DNA of 64,000 nucleotides from Acidobacteriota bacterium (GTDB lineage Bacteria > Acidobacteriota > Terriglobia > 20CM-2-55-15). This document shows positions 24,816-33,974 of this stretch, piece after piece. The position numbers and the translations under genes are program-made. The notes under the pieces are model-generated. The model saw only the letters and a list, made by a program, of their open reading frames with translations, was not told the origin of the DNA and searched no databases. The stretch covers positions 1 through 64,000 of the forward strand of contig QHWY01000105.1 in assembly GCA_003223875.1 (NCBI GenBank), given 5' to 3'. Position 1 is the first letter of the stretch. Each line of letters starts with the position of its first letter.

Positions 24816-25371
24816 GCTGGATGATGCGCTCGTCGAGCTAAGCTCCTGGCTGACCGAAAACGAAATCCGCCATATGGTAATCGGCGGTTTTGCCGTGACT
24901 GTGTGGGGTGAACCGCGCTTTACGCGCGATTTGGATGTGACAGTTTCCGTGCCCGCCGACAAATTCGGTCAGATAATTGATCGCATCTGTGCGCGATTCC
25001 CTTCTCTTTCGGGTGATCCTCTCAAATTCGTTACGGAAACCCGAGTGCTACCGATCATGGTTGAAGCCGTCCCGGTCGATCTCATCTTTGCTGCCCTACC
25101 CTATGAAGAAGACGCGATTGCCCGAGCGCGTCCGATCCATTTGAAGGATGCCAGTGTCCCGGTTTGTTCTCCTGAAGACCTGATCCTGCATAAGATCGTC
25201 TCGCCACGTCCCCGAGATCATGAAGACATCGAAGGTGTGTTTCGCTATCGGCATGCGGAACTGGATTATGGCTATTTGGACCCTCGAGTTGAGGAGCTTG
25301 CGGACGCGCTCAGTGACCGGAATATGCTCGATTGGTACCGGCGTCTACGCGAACGCTGGCGCAATCGATGA
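24808..25371 (+). CDS. Nucleotidyltransferase, AbiEii/MNT-like
   Basis: 187 residues. The N-terminal VIGGFAVTVWGEPRFTRDLDV contains the Gly-Gly signature and the Asp pair D41/D43 of polymerase-beta-type nucleotidyltransferases, with the third acidic residue at D91 in VPVDLIF. A conserved late helix follows SPEDLILHKIVSPRPRDHEDI. Such proteins act as toxins or antitoxins in type IV TA/abortive-infection systems or as stand-alone enzymes. The active-site carboxylates are intact. Confidence 0.75.
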   Translation: MPELDDALVELSSWLTENEIRHMVIGGFAVTVWGEPRFTRDLDVTVSVPADKFGQIIDRICARFPSLSGDPLKFVTETRVLPIMVEAVPVDLIFAALPYEEDAIARARPIHLKDASVPVCSPEDLILHKIVSPRPRDHEDIEGVFRYRHAELDYGYLDPRVEELADALSDRNMLDWYRRLRERWRNR

Positions 25372-25421
25372 TGCATTCGATCTGGCCGACCGCCCTTGCG
25401 GAGAAGGCGATTCTGCTGTGA

Positions 25422-25868
25422 TTATTTTTGTGGAGTTCTTTGGAGCGCGCGCTGCCGGCGCTCTTCCTCGATGGATTTGAGACGCTGAGGTCCTGCGGGT
25501 AGAAGCTCGGCGCCGTCTGCCCGAACGAGCTTGCGAAAGAACATGCGTTGGGAACCCGTATGGGTGGGATTACCGGTTACCGTGATTCGCTCACCGGCTT
25601 TGACGGAGTCGGCGGTCCAGCCGACTTCGGAGAGATTCAGCCTGCCGGCGAACTCCACCGTCCACTTCGCGACCTTGCCGGCGTCATCGGTCACGTTCAC
25701 AAACATCATGGCGTGCGGATTGACGAATCGGAACTCCGTCACGACGCCCACGACCGTAATCAGCCGTTTCTCGTCATAGACCGGTGAAAAGGCATGGTGG
25801 GAACTCGCCGCCGCTGCTGACAGCATCAGCACAGGCATAACGAATATGCACGCGCGCAGTAATCTCAC
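25422..25868 (-). CDS. Exported DUF6152-type protein
   Basis: 148 residues. Signal peptide (LLRACIFVMPVLMLSAAAAS), then SHHAFSPVYDEKRLITVVGVV, VNPHAMMFVNVTD and KWTVEFAGRLNLSEVGW, an OB-like beta barrel matching DUF6152. The conserved HH at the mature N-terminus and NPH hint at metal binding, which is untested. It overlaps the next upstream gene by 4 nt, so they are co-transcribed. Confidence 0.78.
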   Translation of the reverse strand: MRLLRACIFVMPVLMLSAAAASSHHAFSPVYDEKRLITVVGVVTEFRFVNPHAMMFVNVTDDAGKVAKWTVEFAGRLNLSEVGWTADSVKAGERITVTGNPTHTGSQRMFFRKLVRADGAELLPAGPQRLKSIEEERRQRALQRTPQK

Positions 25869-26674
25869 GGCCTCACCCCCTTTTTGAATTCGGTCGGAGC
25901 CTGGCAGTTTTCATACGGCGTGATCTTACTTTCTGGGGCCCAGCGCCAGATCTTTTTGAGGACCACCGGTTCCCGGAAAGTCGGAGGATCCTCCATAGTC
26001 ACCGTGAGCTGCAACGTGTTCCCCTCCTTCGAGCGCGTATAGCGTTCCACGATGCGCAGTTGGTCGCTGTGGCGGGCCGTGGTGGCCAAGTCAGGCAAAC
26101 CGGCTATATTCGCCGCGATACCGGAAGTCTCAACAATCAAAGTATCGCCGTCCCAGTGTCCTAGGGAATGCCCCATTGCGCTCGGCGGCTGGTTGACCGG
26201 GCGCTTGCGGCCGTCCAGATAGATGGTCCGCCGCGCATCCCATTCTCCATACCGGAATTCGAGCCGGTCACGGCCTACTTGCCGTATCTCGAACTGATGA
26301 GGCGCAATCATCTGCCGCGCAACGCCCCACGGCTCACAACGAAGAAATCCCGGGTCATCTGCCGGATCAAGGGGAAAAGTCCTCAGCGCGGTCCCCGTTA
26401 GCCGCGAACGAAGGTATTCTCGCTCGTATTTCTTGGCTTCTGCTGCAAGTTCCTCGTACGGACGAGCGTCGTTGGCCGGATTGTCGAGCAAGGCATTCAG
26501 ACGGTCGATTCCGGCGTCGGTGCAGGAGAACGAGCAAAACGAACCTACGATGCTGGCAGGCGGGTCGCTCCACATGCCTTCCAACTTAGAGCGAGATTGG
26601 GATTGACCCGGTAAGGGAATGAACAGCAGTACAGGTAGGACCATTAACAATTGAAGGAGATGGTCTCGCCTCAT
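25865..26674 (-). CDS. Exported hypothetical protein upstream of DUF6152 gene
   Basis: 269 residues from ATG 26674, which has AAGGAG 6 nt upstream; a longer frame to 26707 overlaps that SD and was rejected. Signal peptide (LLQLLMVLPVLLFIPLPGQS), then a Cys pair (FCSFSCTD) and a beta-rich C-terminal half (HSLGHWDGDTLIVET...). Proteins with the GHWDGDTLIVET-type strand commonly occur beside DUF6152 genes. The function is unknown. Confidence 0.7.
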   Translation of the reverse strand: MRRDHLLQLLMVLPVLLFIPLPGQSQSRSKLEGMWSDPPASIVGSFCSFSCTDAGIDRLNALLDNPANDARPYEELAAEAKKYEREYLRSRLTGTALRTFPLDPADDPGFLRCEPWGVARQMIAPHQFEIRQVGRDRLEFRYGEWDARRTIYLDGRKRPVNQPPSAMGHSLGHWDGDTLIVETSGIAANIAGLPDLATTARHSDQLRIVERYTRSKEGNTLQLTVTMEDPPTFREPVVLKKIWRWAPESKITPYENCQAPTEFKKGVRP

Positions 26675-26700
26675 CGCACACTCCTTTCGGATGAATTGCA

Positions 26701-28749
26701 TTACCAAACCTTACAGATCTGATCTGCGAGCTTCACCATCGGCTGTCCCGGTTTGCACGAGAATGCCTTGGCGAACTCCGGCATGTTCACCACCACGCCG
26801 TTGATGCGGTATTTTGCCGGCGAATGCGGATCCGTGATGGCGCGAAGACGGAGGTCCTCCGGACGCTCGTTCGTGCATGCCCACTGGGCAAAGCCGACGA
26901 AGAATCGCTGATCGGGAATGAGGCCATCGATGGGATTAAGCTGCTTCTCTTTCGTCGCATCTTTCCATGCAACATAAGCAAGGATCTCGCCACCCAGATC
27001 CGCCACATCTTCACCTAACGTGAGCTTACTGTTAATGTGCACGTCGTCAACGACAACATACTTAGCGTACTGATCTTCAACACATTGCGTTCTTGCCTCG
27101 AACTTCTCCCGATCGGTTTTCGTCCACCAGTTTTTCAGGTTGCCTTTCGCGTCGAACTGGCTGCCCTCATCATCGAAACCGTGCGTGAGTTCGTGGCCGA
27201 TGGTTCCGCCGGTGTCGCCATAGTTGGGCGCGTCGTCGAGTTTCGCGTCGAACAGCGGTGGCTGAAGCACGCCGGCAGGAAAGTTGATGTCGTTCATTTG
27301 AGGGTCATAATAGGCATTCACCGTCGGCGGTGTCATGTGCCATTCCCCTCGATCGACCGGCTTGCCGACTTTATTGATCTGCCGGCGCCGTTCGAATTCC
27401 GAAGCGCGCGCGATGTTTCCTCGAAAATCATCGCGCGTGATGCGAATTGAACTGTAATCGCGCCACTTCTCCGGATGACCGATTTTGTTTCGGATGCCGG
27501 CCAACTTTTCAAGAGCCTGTTGTTTCGTTTCCGGGCTCATCCAGTCGAGATCCCGGATGCGTTTGCTCATTGCATCTTCAATGCGCCGCACCATATCGAG
27601 CGTGCGCGCCTCTGCCTCGGGGCCGAATGTTTTTCGGACGTAGATCTGCCCCAAGGCTTCGCCAAGATTGCCGTCCGTGTATTGCACACACCGTTTCCAG
27701 CGAGGCTGCATGTCTTCGACTCCCCGGAGGTACTTGCGGTAGAAGTCGAAATTCTCCTGTACGAATTTGGACGACAGGTGCGATGACGCCGAATCCACGA
27801 CGTGATATCGAAGGTATGTCTTCCAGTTTGCGAGCGAGCTGCGTTCCAATTGCGCATTCATCTCGCGGAAGAAATCCGGAGGCGCCACATTGACGATTTC
27901 GAAACTGGGATATCGCAGTTCTTTGTAGTAAAGCGGCCAGTCAAAGTTCGGCGCCAGCTTCGACAATTCCGCTATCTTTATCTTATGTTTCAACTTGTAT
28001 GGATCGCGCCGATCGACTCGAGTCATGGAAGCCTTTGCCAGCAGCGTTTCCAGACTCATGACGACTTCCGCGTTCTTTTTCGCCGTTTCGGCACCGTCTC
28101 CCATCAACTCGAAGAGGCGCTGCACATGCTGCAGGTAGCGCGTACGGATCTCTTTGGATTTATCGTCGTCTTTGGCGTAGTAGTCGCGGTCCGGCAGACC
28201 TAGGCCGCCTTGATCGAGCTCCGCAATCTGCTGCTCAGAGTCATCCGGATCCTGAGTTGAGCCCTGGCGGAAGAGAATCGCGCTTCCATAGGTCAGTTGG
28301 AGACGGCCGATAAACCGCGCTAATTGCCGGACTGATCGGAGCCTGCTGATCGCGTTCAGGTCTGCTTCCAGAGGAATCAGACCGCGTTTTTCGACCGTCA
28401 GCTCATCCATGCACGCACTATAGAAGTCACCGATCTCTCGCGTCACTTCATCGCGGGTCGTCTGGGACGAAGCCGCCGCCTGTTCCAAGATGCTGCGCAG
28501 ATATTTCAAATTGTCTTCATAGAGTTTTCCATACACGTCCCACCTCGTTTGATCCGGCGGAATCGGATTGTTCTTTTGCCATCCACCGCAGGCGTACTTA
28601 TAGAAGTCCACACAAGCATCGACGGACTTATCCATCGCGCTGAGGTCCAGGCTTGGGGTATATGGGAACGCGGGATCTTGGCTCTCGGCAAAGGAGCAGA
28701 GGAGCAGGATGAACAAACAAGCGAATAGGGCGGTTCGTTTGGTCACCAC
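26701..28749 (-). CDS. Exported M13-family (neprilysin-like) zinc metallopeptidase
   Basis: 682 residues with a signal peptide. The N-terminal DFYKYACGGWQKNNPIPPDQ is the family signature. The active site is TIGHELTHGFDDEG (HExxH), and the third ligand lies in LGEDVADLGGE (Asp where most members have Asn, GENxAD). The C-terminal substrate loop and the final CKVW, where the Cys-x-x-Trp ending is diagnostic of M13, are intact. Degrades oligopeptides in the periplasm or outside. It is first of three co-directional exported genes. Confidence 0.93.
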   Translation of the reverse strand: MVTKRTALFACLFILLLCSFAESQDPAFPYTPSLDLSAMDKSVDACVDFYKYACGGWQKNNPIPPDQTRWDVYGKLYEDNLKYLRSILEQAAASSQTTRDEVTREIGDFYSACMDELTVEKRGLIPLEADLNAISRLRSVRQLARFIGRLQLTYGSAILFRQGSTQDPDDSEQQIAELDQGGLGLPDRDYYAKDDDKSKEIRTRYLQHVQRLFELMGDGAETAKKNAEVVMSLETLLAKASMTRVDRRDPYKLKHKIKIAELSKLAPNFDWPLYYKELRYPSFEIVNVAPPDFFREMNAQLERSSLANWKTYLRYHVVDSASSHLSSKFVQENFDFYRKYLRGVEDMQPRWKRCVQYTDGNLGEALGQIYVRKTFGPEAEARTLDMVRRIEDAMSKRIRDLDWMSPETKQQALEKLAGIRNKIGHPEKWRDYSSIRITRDDFRGNIARASEFERRRQINKVGKPVDRGEWHMTPPTVNAYYDPQMNDINFPAGVLQPPLFDAKLDDAPNYGDTGGTIGHELTHGFDDEGSQFDAKGNLKNWWTKTDREKFEARTQCVEDQYAKYVVVDDVHINSKLTLGEDVADLGGEILAYVAWKDATKEKQLNPIDGLIPDQRFFVGFAQWACTNERPEDLRLRAITDPHSPAKYRINGVVVNMPEFAKAFSCKPGQPMVKLADQICKVW

Positions 28750-28835
28750 GCTATCGTAGCATGCGGATTACAAGGCGGCGCGCCATAGCGTGGTAAGAGA
28801 GGAAATTGCAATCAGTGGGCCAGGGGCGAGAGAAA

Positions 28836-29035
28836 AACTCCCCTCCTAAGTTAGGAGGGGTGGCTTCGCGAACCGCGAAGCGCGAGCCCGCGCGAAGCGC
28901 AAGCGCGATAGCGCGCAGCCTCAAGAAACAGGGCGAAGCCTCAAAAGAAGTGAGCGAAGACGGGGTGGTTCTAATGGGAACCACCCCGCCTCGCCCTTGC
29001 GGGCTCGGCACCCCTCCTAACTTCGGAGGGGAGTT
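28836..29035. repeat. Long palindromic CCCCTCC repeat, copy 3, partly coding
   Basis: The outer arms AACTCCCCTCCTAAGTTAGG and CGGAGGGGAGTT, with inner GGGGTGGTTCTAATGGGAAC folding back on CACCCCG, follow the same design as copies 1 and 2. It lies between the M13 gene and the RNase H gene and supplies about the last 20 codons and the stop codon of the latter. Confidence 0.7.
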
Positions 29036-29435
29036 CCCACTTCATTGAATTGCGGCGGGTGTCCATTGCGAGGTTGGCCAACTTGTCGGCTTCGGCGTTG
29101 GCTTCGCGGCGGACGTGTTCGATCGAGAACTGAGGAATCAGTTCAATCCAACGCAACGCGCTGTTGTGAAGAACACGGATGCCTTCATTCTTTACCTGAT
29201 ATTCGCCCTTGATCTGCTTGACGACCAACTCGGAGTCCGCGAAAACCCGAAGCTCTTCACATCGGGTGAAAACGGCGAAGCGGAGTGCGGCAAGAAGAGC
29301 CGAATATTCGGCATAGTTGTTTGTCCCGACACCCAGATATTCGGCGATCCGTACCACACCGGGAAAGTACACTCCAATGCCCGCCTCGCCCGGATTGCCG
29401 CGTGAGCCTCCGTCGATATAGGCGGACAATTTCAT
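28971..29435 (-). CDS. Ribonuclease HI-like protein with a repeat-derived C-terminus
   Basis: 154 residues. The RNase H active site is complete: SAYIDGGSRGNPGEAGIG (Asp), NNYAEYSALLAAL (Glu), VFADSELVVKQI (Asp) and NAEADKLANLA (Asp). It is the short RnhA/RnhC-like form that lacks the basic protrusion. Removes RNA from RNA-DNA hybrids. The last roughly 20 residues (from about WELPSEVRRG) are encoded by the palindromic repeat, which also brings the TAG stop (28973-28971); the native C-terminus has been replaced or extended. Confidence 0.85.
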   Translation of the reverse strand: MKLSAYIDGGSRGNPGEAGIGVYFPGVVRIAEYLGVGTNNYAEYSALLAALRFAVFTRCEELRVFADSELVVKQIKGEYQVKNEGIRVLHNSALRWIELIPQFSIEHVRREANAEADKLANLAMDTRRNSMKWELPSEVRRGAEPARARRGGSH

Positions 29436-30167
29436 TTATGCGACTTCGAAAGGATGGTCGAGATTTTCCGGATCATAGAGGATGCGCTGGCACGCATCGC
29501 ACGCGATGATCTGATCGTTGCGGTGGATTTCTTGATAAACCTGAGGCCGGATTCGGACCTGACAAATTTCGCAGACTTCATTTCTAGCCGCGGCGACAGC
29601 GATTCCGCCGCGAGCCTTGCGGACGCGCTCGTATCGAGGAAGCAAGTCGGAGGAAATCGAGGTTTCGATCTCTTTGCGCTCCTTTAAGTACGATTCCAGA
29701 CCGCTGAGATCGTGCTGGTTTTGTTCGGTGAGTTGCCTTCGCTCTTGATCGACTTTCTGCTGATCTTCTTTCAACCGCGCCTCGGCGACTTTGATATCTC
29801 CCTGAGATGACTCGGCATCCACCATCAGATTCAGGATGTCGTCCTCGATCTTCCGGATGGCATTCTGCGCGTGTTCAATTTCATGTTGAAGCGCCCGGTA
29901 TTCGTCATTCGTCTTCACAGCCATCATCTGATCGCGGTATTTCGAAATCTTGCTTTCGATCGAGCTGATCTCACTTTCAAGTTTCTTCCGATTTCCTTGG
30001 TTGCTCTTCGCCCGCTCCTTGATGGATTCCAGAGCGGCCTGGGCGGATCTCAGCTTCTCGTCGAGAGCTTTCGAAATTCCGGGGAACTTATCAATTCTAG
30101 TGCGGAGTTGTTGAATGGCGAGGTCAATGGTTTGGAGTCTTATAAGTTGCTTTAGATCCTGATTCAT
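29436..30167 (-). CDS. Coiled-coil protein with C-terminal C4 zinc ribbon
   Basis: 243 residues. A long antiparallel coiled coil (about 5-190) is followed by a zinc ribbon with CEICQVRIRP and CDACQRILY. This is the CT398/zf-RING_7 family found in many bacteria, often next to RNase H or dnaG-rpoD genes; it may bind nucleic acid or flagellar/secretion components, but its function is unsettled. It is directly joined to the RNase H gene (no gap). Confidence 0.85.
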   Translation of the reverse strand: MNQDLKQLIRLQTIDLAIQQLRTRIDKFPGISKALDEKLRSAQAALESIKERAKSNQGNRKKLESEISSIESKISKYRDQMMAVKTNDEYRALQHEIEHAQNAIRKIEDDILNLMVDAESSQGDIKVAEARLKEDQQKVDQERRQLTEQNQHDLSGLESYLKERKEIETSISSDLLPRYERVRKARGGIAVAAARNEVCEICQVRIRPQVYQEIHRNDQIIACDACQRILYDPENLDHPFEVA

Positions 30168-30178
30168 CGTTCAACGAG

Positions 30179-30252
30179 TGGGCCCAGTAGGACTTGAACC
30201 TACGACTCCCCGGTTATGAGCCGGGAGCTCTAACCGACTGAGCTATGGGCCC
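30179..30252 (-). tRNA. tRNA with CAU anticodon, probably tRNA-Ile2 (could be elongator Met)
   Basis: A complete 74-nt cloverleaf: acceptor GGGCCCA/TGGGCCC, D stem GCTC/GAGC, anticodon stem CCCGG-CTCATAA-CCGGG, T arm GTAGG-TTCAAGT-CCTAC, discriminator A. CCA is not encoded. The anticodon is CAU. C4-C5 in the acceptor stem match the features that TilS reads in E. coli tRNA-Ile2, so isoleucine (lysidine-modified) is favoured over elongator methionine, at moderate certainty. Confidence 0.93.
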
Positions 30253-30263
30253 AAAAATAACAA

Positions 30264-30327
30264 ATGACAGTTGATCATTGAACAATGACATTAAATGCTT
30301 TGTCATTGTTCAATGATCAACTGTCAT
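30264..30327. terminator. Perfect 27-bp hairpin between rpoD and the tRNA gene
   Basis: 30264-30290 is the exact complement of 30301-30327 with a 10-nt loop. It lies 7 nt beyond the rpoD stop codon and probably terminates or protects the rpoD transcript. The AT-rich word set (ATTGAACAATGACA) recurs in the hairpin at 37116-37201. Confidence 0.65.
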
Positions 30328-30333
30328 CTTACC

Positions 30334-32139
30334 TCAGTCTCGCCCGGTCCCATCTAGGAATGCGCGGAGCCGGCGGCTGCGGCTGGGGTGCCGCAATTTC
30401 CGTAGAGCCTTGGCTTCGATTTGACGGATGCGTTCGCGGGTGACGGCAAAGTTTTGACCCACTTCTTCCAAAGTGTGCTCGGTTCCATCTTCCAGACCGA
30501 AACGCATCTTGATGACGCGCTCTTCGCGCGGCGTGAGCGTGTTCAACACCTGCTCGGTCATCTCTTTTAAGTTGATGTTGATTACGGCATCGGCCGGTGA
30601 CACCACGCCACGGTCTTCGATGAAATCGCCCAGATGCGAATCTTCCTCTTCGCCAATCGGCGTCTCCAACGAGATCGGTTCCTGTGCGATCTTTAGAACC
30701 TTCCGGACCTTAGATACCGGAATGTCCATACGCTTTGCGATTTCTTCGCTCGTAGGTTCACGCCCGAGTTCCTGCACAAGAGCACGAGAGGTCCGGATCA
30801 ATTTGTTGATCGTCTCGATCATGTGCACCGGAATTCGGATGGTGCGTGCCTGATCGGCGATCGCGCGGGTGATGGCCTGCCGGATCCACCATGTGGCGTA
30901 AGTTGAAAACTTGTAACCGCGGCGGTATTCGAATTTATCCACAGCCTTCATCAATCCGATGTTGCCTTCCTGGATCAGATCGAGGAATTGCAGTCCGCGA
31001 TTCGTGTATTTCTTGGCGATCGACACGACCAGACGGAGATTGGCTTCGACCAACTCGCGCTTCGCGACTTCGGCCTGTACCTGGCCTTGCATGATCGTTT
31101 GCAATGTGCGCTTCAGTTCGAGAGCCGTGGATTTTGTGTCATCTTCGACGGCAGCAATCTTCGCTTTGACATGCCGGATGTCCTTCTGGATTGCCTTGCG
31201 ATACTCCTTCTTCGTGTGATCCGCTTTGCGTTCGAGCCGGCTGAGCTCCTGCTCCAGGGGCCGCATCTTCTCGACGGTGCCTTTCATCAAACCGACGAGC
31301 CGCAATTTTTCGGAAATGGAAAATTCCAGGGAGCGGACAAGCTGCGAAAGATTGACTCGGGTTCGGGCTAGATTCCAGTAAGCCCGGCGGTAAGGCCCTT
31401 TCTTTGCCTTCGGGACCGTGTCGAGTTTTGCGCGGAGTTGGTTGACCTTTTTATACGTTTTGTTGATCTGCTCGATGATCTCGAGGGTTTCCTGATGTTT
31501 CTCTTCGATCTTTTCGTCAGTCAGTTCCTCGTCGCTGAACTGCAGGATGTCCTTGATGATGCTCGGATCCCTCTTCAGTTGGTCTCCAAGCGCGATGATC
31601 TCACGTACGATGACCGCGGAACGGGAGAGCGATTTCAAAACGGTCATCTGGCCCCGCTCGATGCGTTTTGCGATCTCGACTTCGCCGTCGCGTGTAAGCA
31701 ACGGCACGGTTCCCATCTCGCGCAAGTACATGCGCACAGGGTCGTTGGTTTTTTCGAGAGCTCCCGGCGTCAGGTCCAGTTCGATATCTTCGGGCTGTTC
31801 CTCGAATTTCTTTTCGCCGGCTACTTTGTCGAGCCCGGCAAAGCTTTGGTCGTCGGTATCGATGACTTCGATGCCGGCGGTTCCAAATGCGGAAAACAGA
31901 TCGTCGAGATCCTCGGCCGAAGAGCTGATTTCCGGAGGGAGCAGGTCGCTGACTTCATCGTAAAGGAGATATCCTTTCTCCTTTCCGATATCGATGAGTT
32001 TCTGGACTTCGTCGTACTTTTCCTCGAGCCCGCCCAGCGACTCTTCCACAGCAACCGCGGCGGAGCGCTTTTGGTTCGCCTCCGCGCCTGCAGGGTGTTG
32101 TTGCTTCTTATGATTGCCTTTATTCATGCCTTTATTCAC
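30334..32139 (-). CDS. rpoD: RNA polymerase principal sigma factor RpoD
   Basis: About 601 residues. Region 1.1 is present near the N-terminus, region 1.2 has [11 protein letters not shown], a non-conserved coiled insert follows, region 2 shows [26 protein letters not shown] and [10 protein letters not shown], region 3 HMIETINKL, and region 4 [20 protein letters not shown]. The start is GTG 32139, 10 nt from AAGGAG (32155-32150). A TTG at 32166 precedes that SD and ATG 32127 lacks one; both remain possible. It sits directly downstream of dnaG, the core of the macromolecular-synthesis operon (rpsU is not here). Confidence 0.96.
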   Translation of the reverse strand: MNKGMNKGNHKKQQHPAGAEANQKRSAAVAVEESLGGLEEKYDEVQKLIDIGKEKGYLLYDEVSDLLPPEISSSAEDLDDLFSAFGTAGIEVIDTDDQSFAGLDKVAGEKKFEEQPEDIELDLTPGALEKTNDPVRMYLREMGTVPLLTRDGEVEIAKRIERGQMTVLKSLSRSAVIVREIIALGDQLKRDPSIIKDILQFSDEELTDEKIEEKHQETLEIIEQINKTYKKVNQLRAKLDTVPKAKKGPYRRAYWNLARTRVNLSQLVRSLEFSISEKLRLVGLMKGTVEKMRPLEQELSRLERKADHTKKEYRKAIQKDIRHVKAKIAAVEDDTKSTALELKRTLQTIMQGQVQAEVAKRELVEANLRLVVSIAKKYTNRGLQFLDLIQEGNIGLMKAVDKFEYRRGYKFSTYATWWIRQAITRAIADQARTIRIPVHMIETINKLIRTSRALVQELGREPTSEEIAKRMDIPVSKVRKVLKIAQEPISLETPIGEEEDSHLGDFIEDRGVVSPADAVININLKEMTEQVLNTLTPREERVIKMRFGLEDGTEHTLEEVGQNFAVTRERIRQIEAKALRKLRHPSRSRRLRAFLDGTGRD

Positions 32140-32169
32140 TAATAAGCGGCTCCTTCGTCTTTTCAAGCT

Positions 32170-33900
32170 TTAAACGCCTCCCACACGGCTTTTTTCAGCG
32201 ATTATTTTCATATGCCTTTCCATCGTTTCGACCAACTCGGGAGGGGCGCCATCGGATCCGTTGTACTGTTTGAGCCGTTCACGGATCTCCCCTATCTTTT
32301 TGACGTGATAGGCATCATTGAGTCGCTTGACAGAAGCCAGTGCCTCATCGGCGGAAACACGTCCAAATGGCTCTAGAAGTGCTGCGCGGACTTGCTTCCG
32401 AAGCTCTTCATCGGAAATGTCTTCGAGGGCATTTTCGACGTTTCCGCCTGGGTTATTGGTAATGTTTCGGAGCACCGGTGCAGACCAAACTTCCGACAGA
32501 AAGTCGCCTTGTAGAGAGGCCTGCAAGTGCTTTGCAATCTCGGGTTCCTGGATTAAGGCATGTATTAACTGCTTTTCCGCGAGTGTCAGTTTGCGCTCAG
32601 GCTCGATCATGCCCTTGCTCGGGACGGCCGGACGGATATCCGGCGGACGCGGTGTCAAACGAAGCCGCTCCAGAATCGCGCTTTCCGGAACCTTGAACCC
32701 TTCAGCCACAGCCCGTGCGACCTCAAGTTGTTCGATACGGTCTTGGATTTTCGCGACATGCTGAACGACGTCCTGTACAGCAGTCGCCTTCATCGCCGGT
32801 TCATTCAGATCGTAGTGGCGAGCGGCCTCGGCCATTAGGTATTGCCAGAAATAAGGGGCATTTGCCAGTAACCGCTTGTAAACTTCAGCGCCTTCTTTCC
32901 GAACGAAGTCATCCGGATCCAACCCCCCGCTCAGCTTGAGGATTCGAATCCGTAAACCCTTCCCAAGCAACAGGTCGATTGAACGGCGCATTGCGTTTTG
33001 ACCGGCAGCATCCGGATCGTAGTTCATCACGACCTCGGGTACATACCGGGACATGATCGCCACCTGCTGCTGGGTCAAACTCGTGCCGCACGACGCCACG
33101 ACGTTTTCGATTCCTGCCTGGTGCAAGCTCAAGCAGTCAAAATAACCCTCGACGACAACGAGCCGGCCCGCTTTCTGAGCCACATCCCGCGCGAAGTGCA
33201 GCGCGTAAAGTACATGCGACTTGGAGTACAGCGGCGACTCGGGCGAGTTGAGATACTTTGGCTGAGCGTCAACAAGTGCGCGGCCTCCGAACCCGATCGT
33301 CTTACCTCGCTCGTTCCAGATTGGAAACATCAGGCGGCGGCGAAATCTGTCGTAAACTTCGCCCCCGTCATTCTTTACAAACAGGCCGCTACCCACCGGA
33401 TCGCTGAGCCGCAAATAGTTGGACAAGCCGGCTGCCGGGGCATAGCCGAGGCGAAATCGCTCGAGGTATTGGGGTTGGATCTGCCGCTTCTCCAAAACCT
33501 GCCTTGCCGGAGCTGCCTCGTCCGCCGAGAGCTTCTGATGAAAATACGATGCAGCACGTTCGTAAATTTCAAAAAGGTGCTGGCGCTCGTCGAATTTTTT
33601 ATCGTCCAAACCCGACGCCGCCGGGATCGGAACGCCACATTTCTCGGCGACGGTCCGCACGGCTTCAGGGAAAGAGACTTTCTCAGCCAGCATTACGAAT
33701 GAGAAAACGTCCCCTCCTGCGCCGCAACCAAAACAGTGAAAAATTTGCTTCTCTCGGTGGACTGAAAACGAAGGTGTCTTTTCGGAATGGAACGGACACA
33801 GCCCCTTGAATGCACTTCCTGCGCCCTTCAGACTCACATAATCCGAAACCACTCGGACGATATCGGCAGAATTACGAACGGTTTCGGTAAATTGGTTCAT
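32170..33900 (-). CDS. dnaG: DNA primase
   Basis: 576 residues. The N-terminal CHC2 zinc finger is CPFHSEKTPSFSVHREKQIFHCFGCG (Cys, His, Cys, Cys; each motif in order), followed by the RNA-polymerase domain with GFGGRAL, the TOPRIM acidic residues in VVVEGYFD and YDPDAAGQNA, and a C-terminal DnaB-interaction region. Synthesises Okazaki primers. It ends 30 nt before the rpoD start region. Confidence 0.96.
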   Translation of the reverse strand: MNQFTETVRNSADIVRVVSDYVSLKGAGSAFKGLCPFHSEKTPSFSVHREKQIFHCFGCGAGGDVFSFVMLAEKVSFPEAVRTVAEKCGVPIPAASGLDDKKFDERQHLFEIYERAASYFHQKLSADEAAPARQVLEKRQIQPQYLERFRLGYAPAAGLSNYLRLSDPVGSGLFVKNDGGEVYDRFRRRLMFPIWNERGKTIGFGGRALVDAQPKYLNSPESPLYSKSHVLYALHFARDVAQKAGRLVVVEGYFDCLSLHQAGIENVVASCGTSLTQQQVAIMSRYVPEVVMNYDPDAAGQNAMRRSIDLLLGKGLRIRILKLSGGLDPDDFVRKEGAEVYKRLLANAPYFWQYLMAEAARHYDLNEPAMKATAVQDVVQHVAKIQDRIEQLEVARAVAEGFKVPESAILERLRLTPRPPDIRPAVPSKGMIEPERKLTLAEKQLIHALIQEPEIAKHLQASLQGDFLSEVWSAPVLRNITNNPGGNVENALEDISDEELRKQVRAALLEPFGRVSADEALASVKRLNDAYHVKKIGEIRERLKQYNGSDGAPPELVETMERHMKIIAEKSRVGGV

Positions 33901-33974
33901 TAGGCTGCCGTGGGGTCCAAAAAAAACTAAATCAAATAACTTATACGTTTGGACATGAAAATTTCAAGTCCAAA

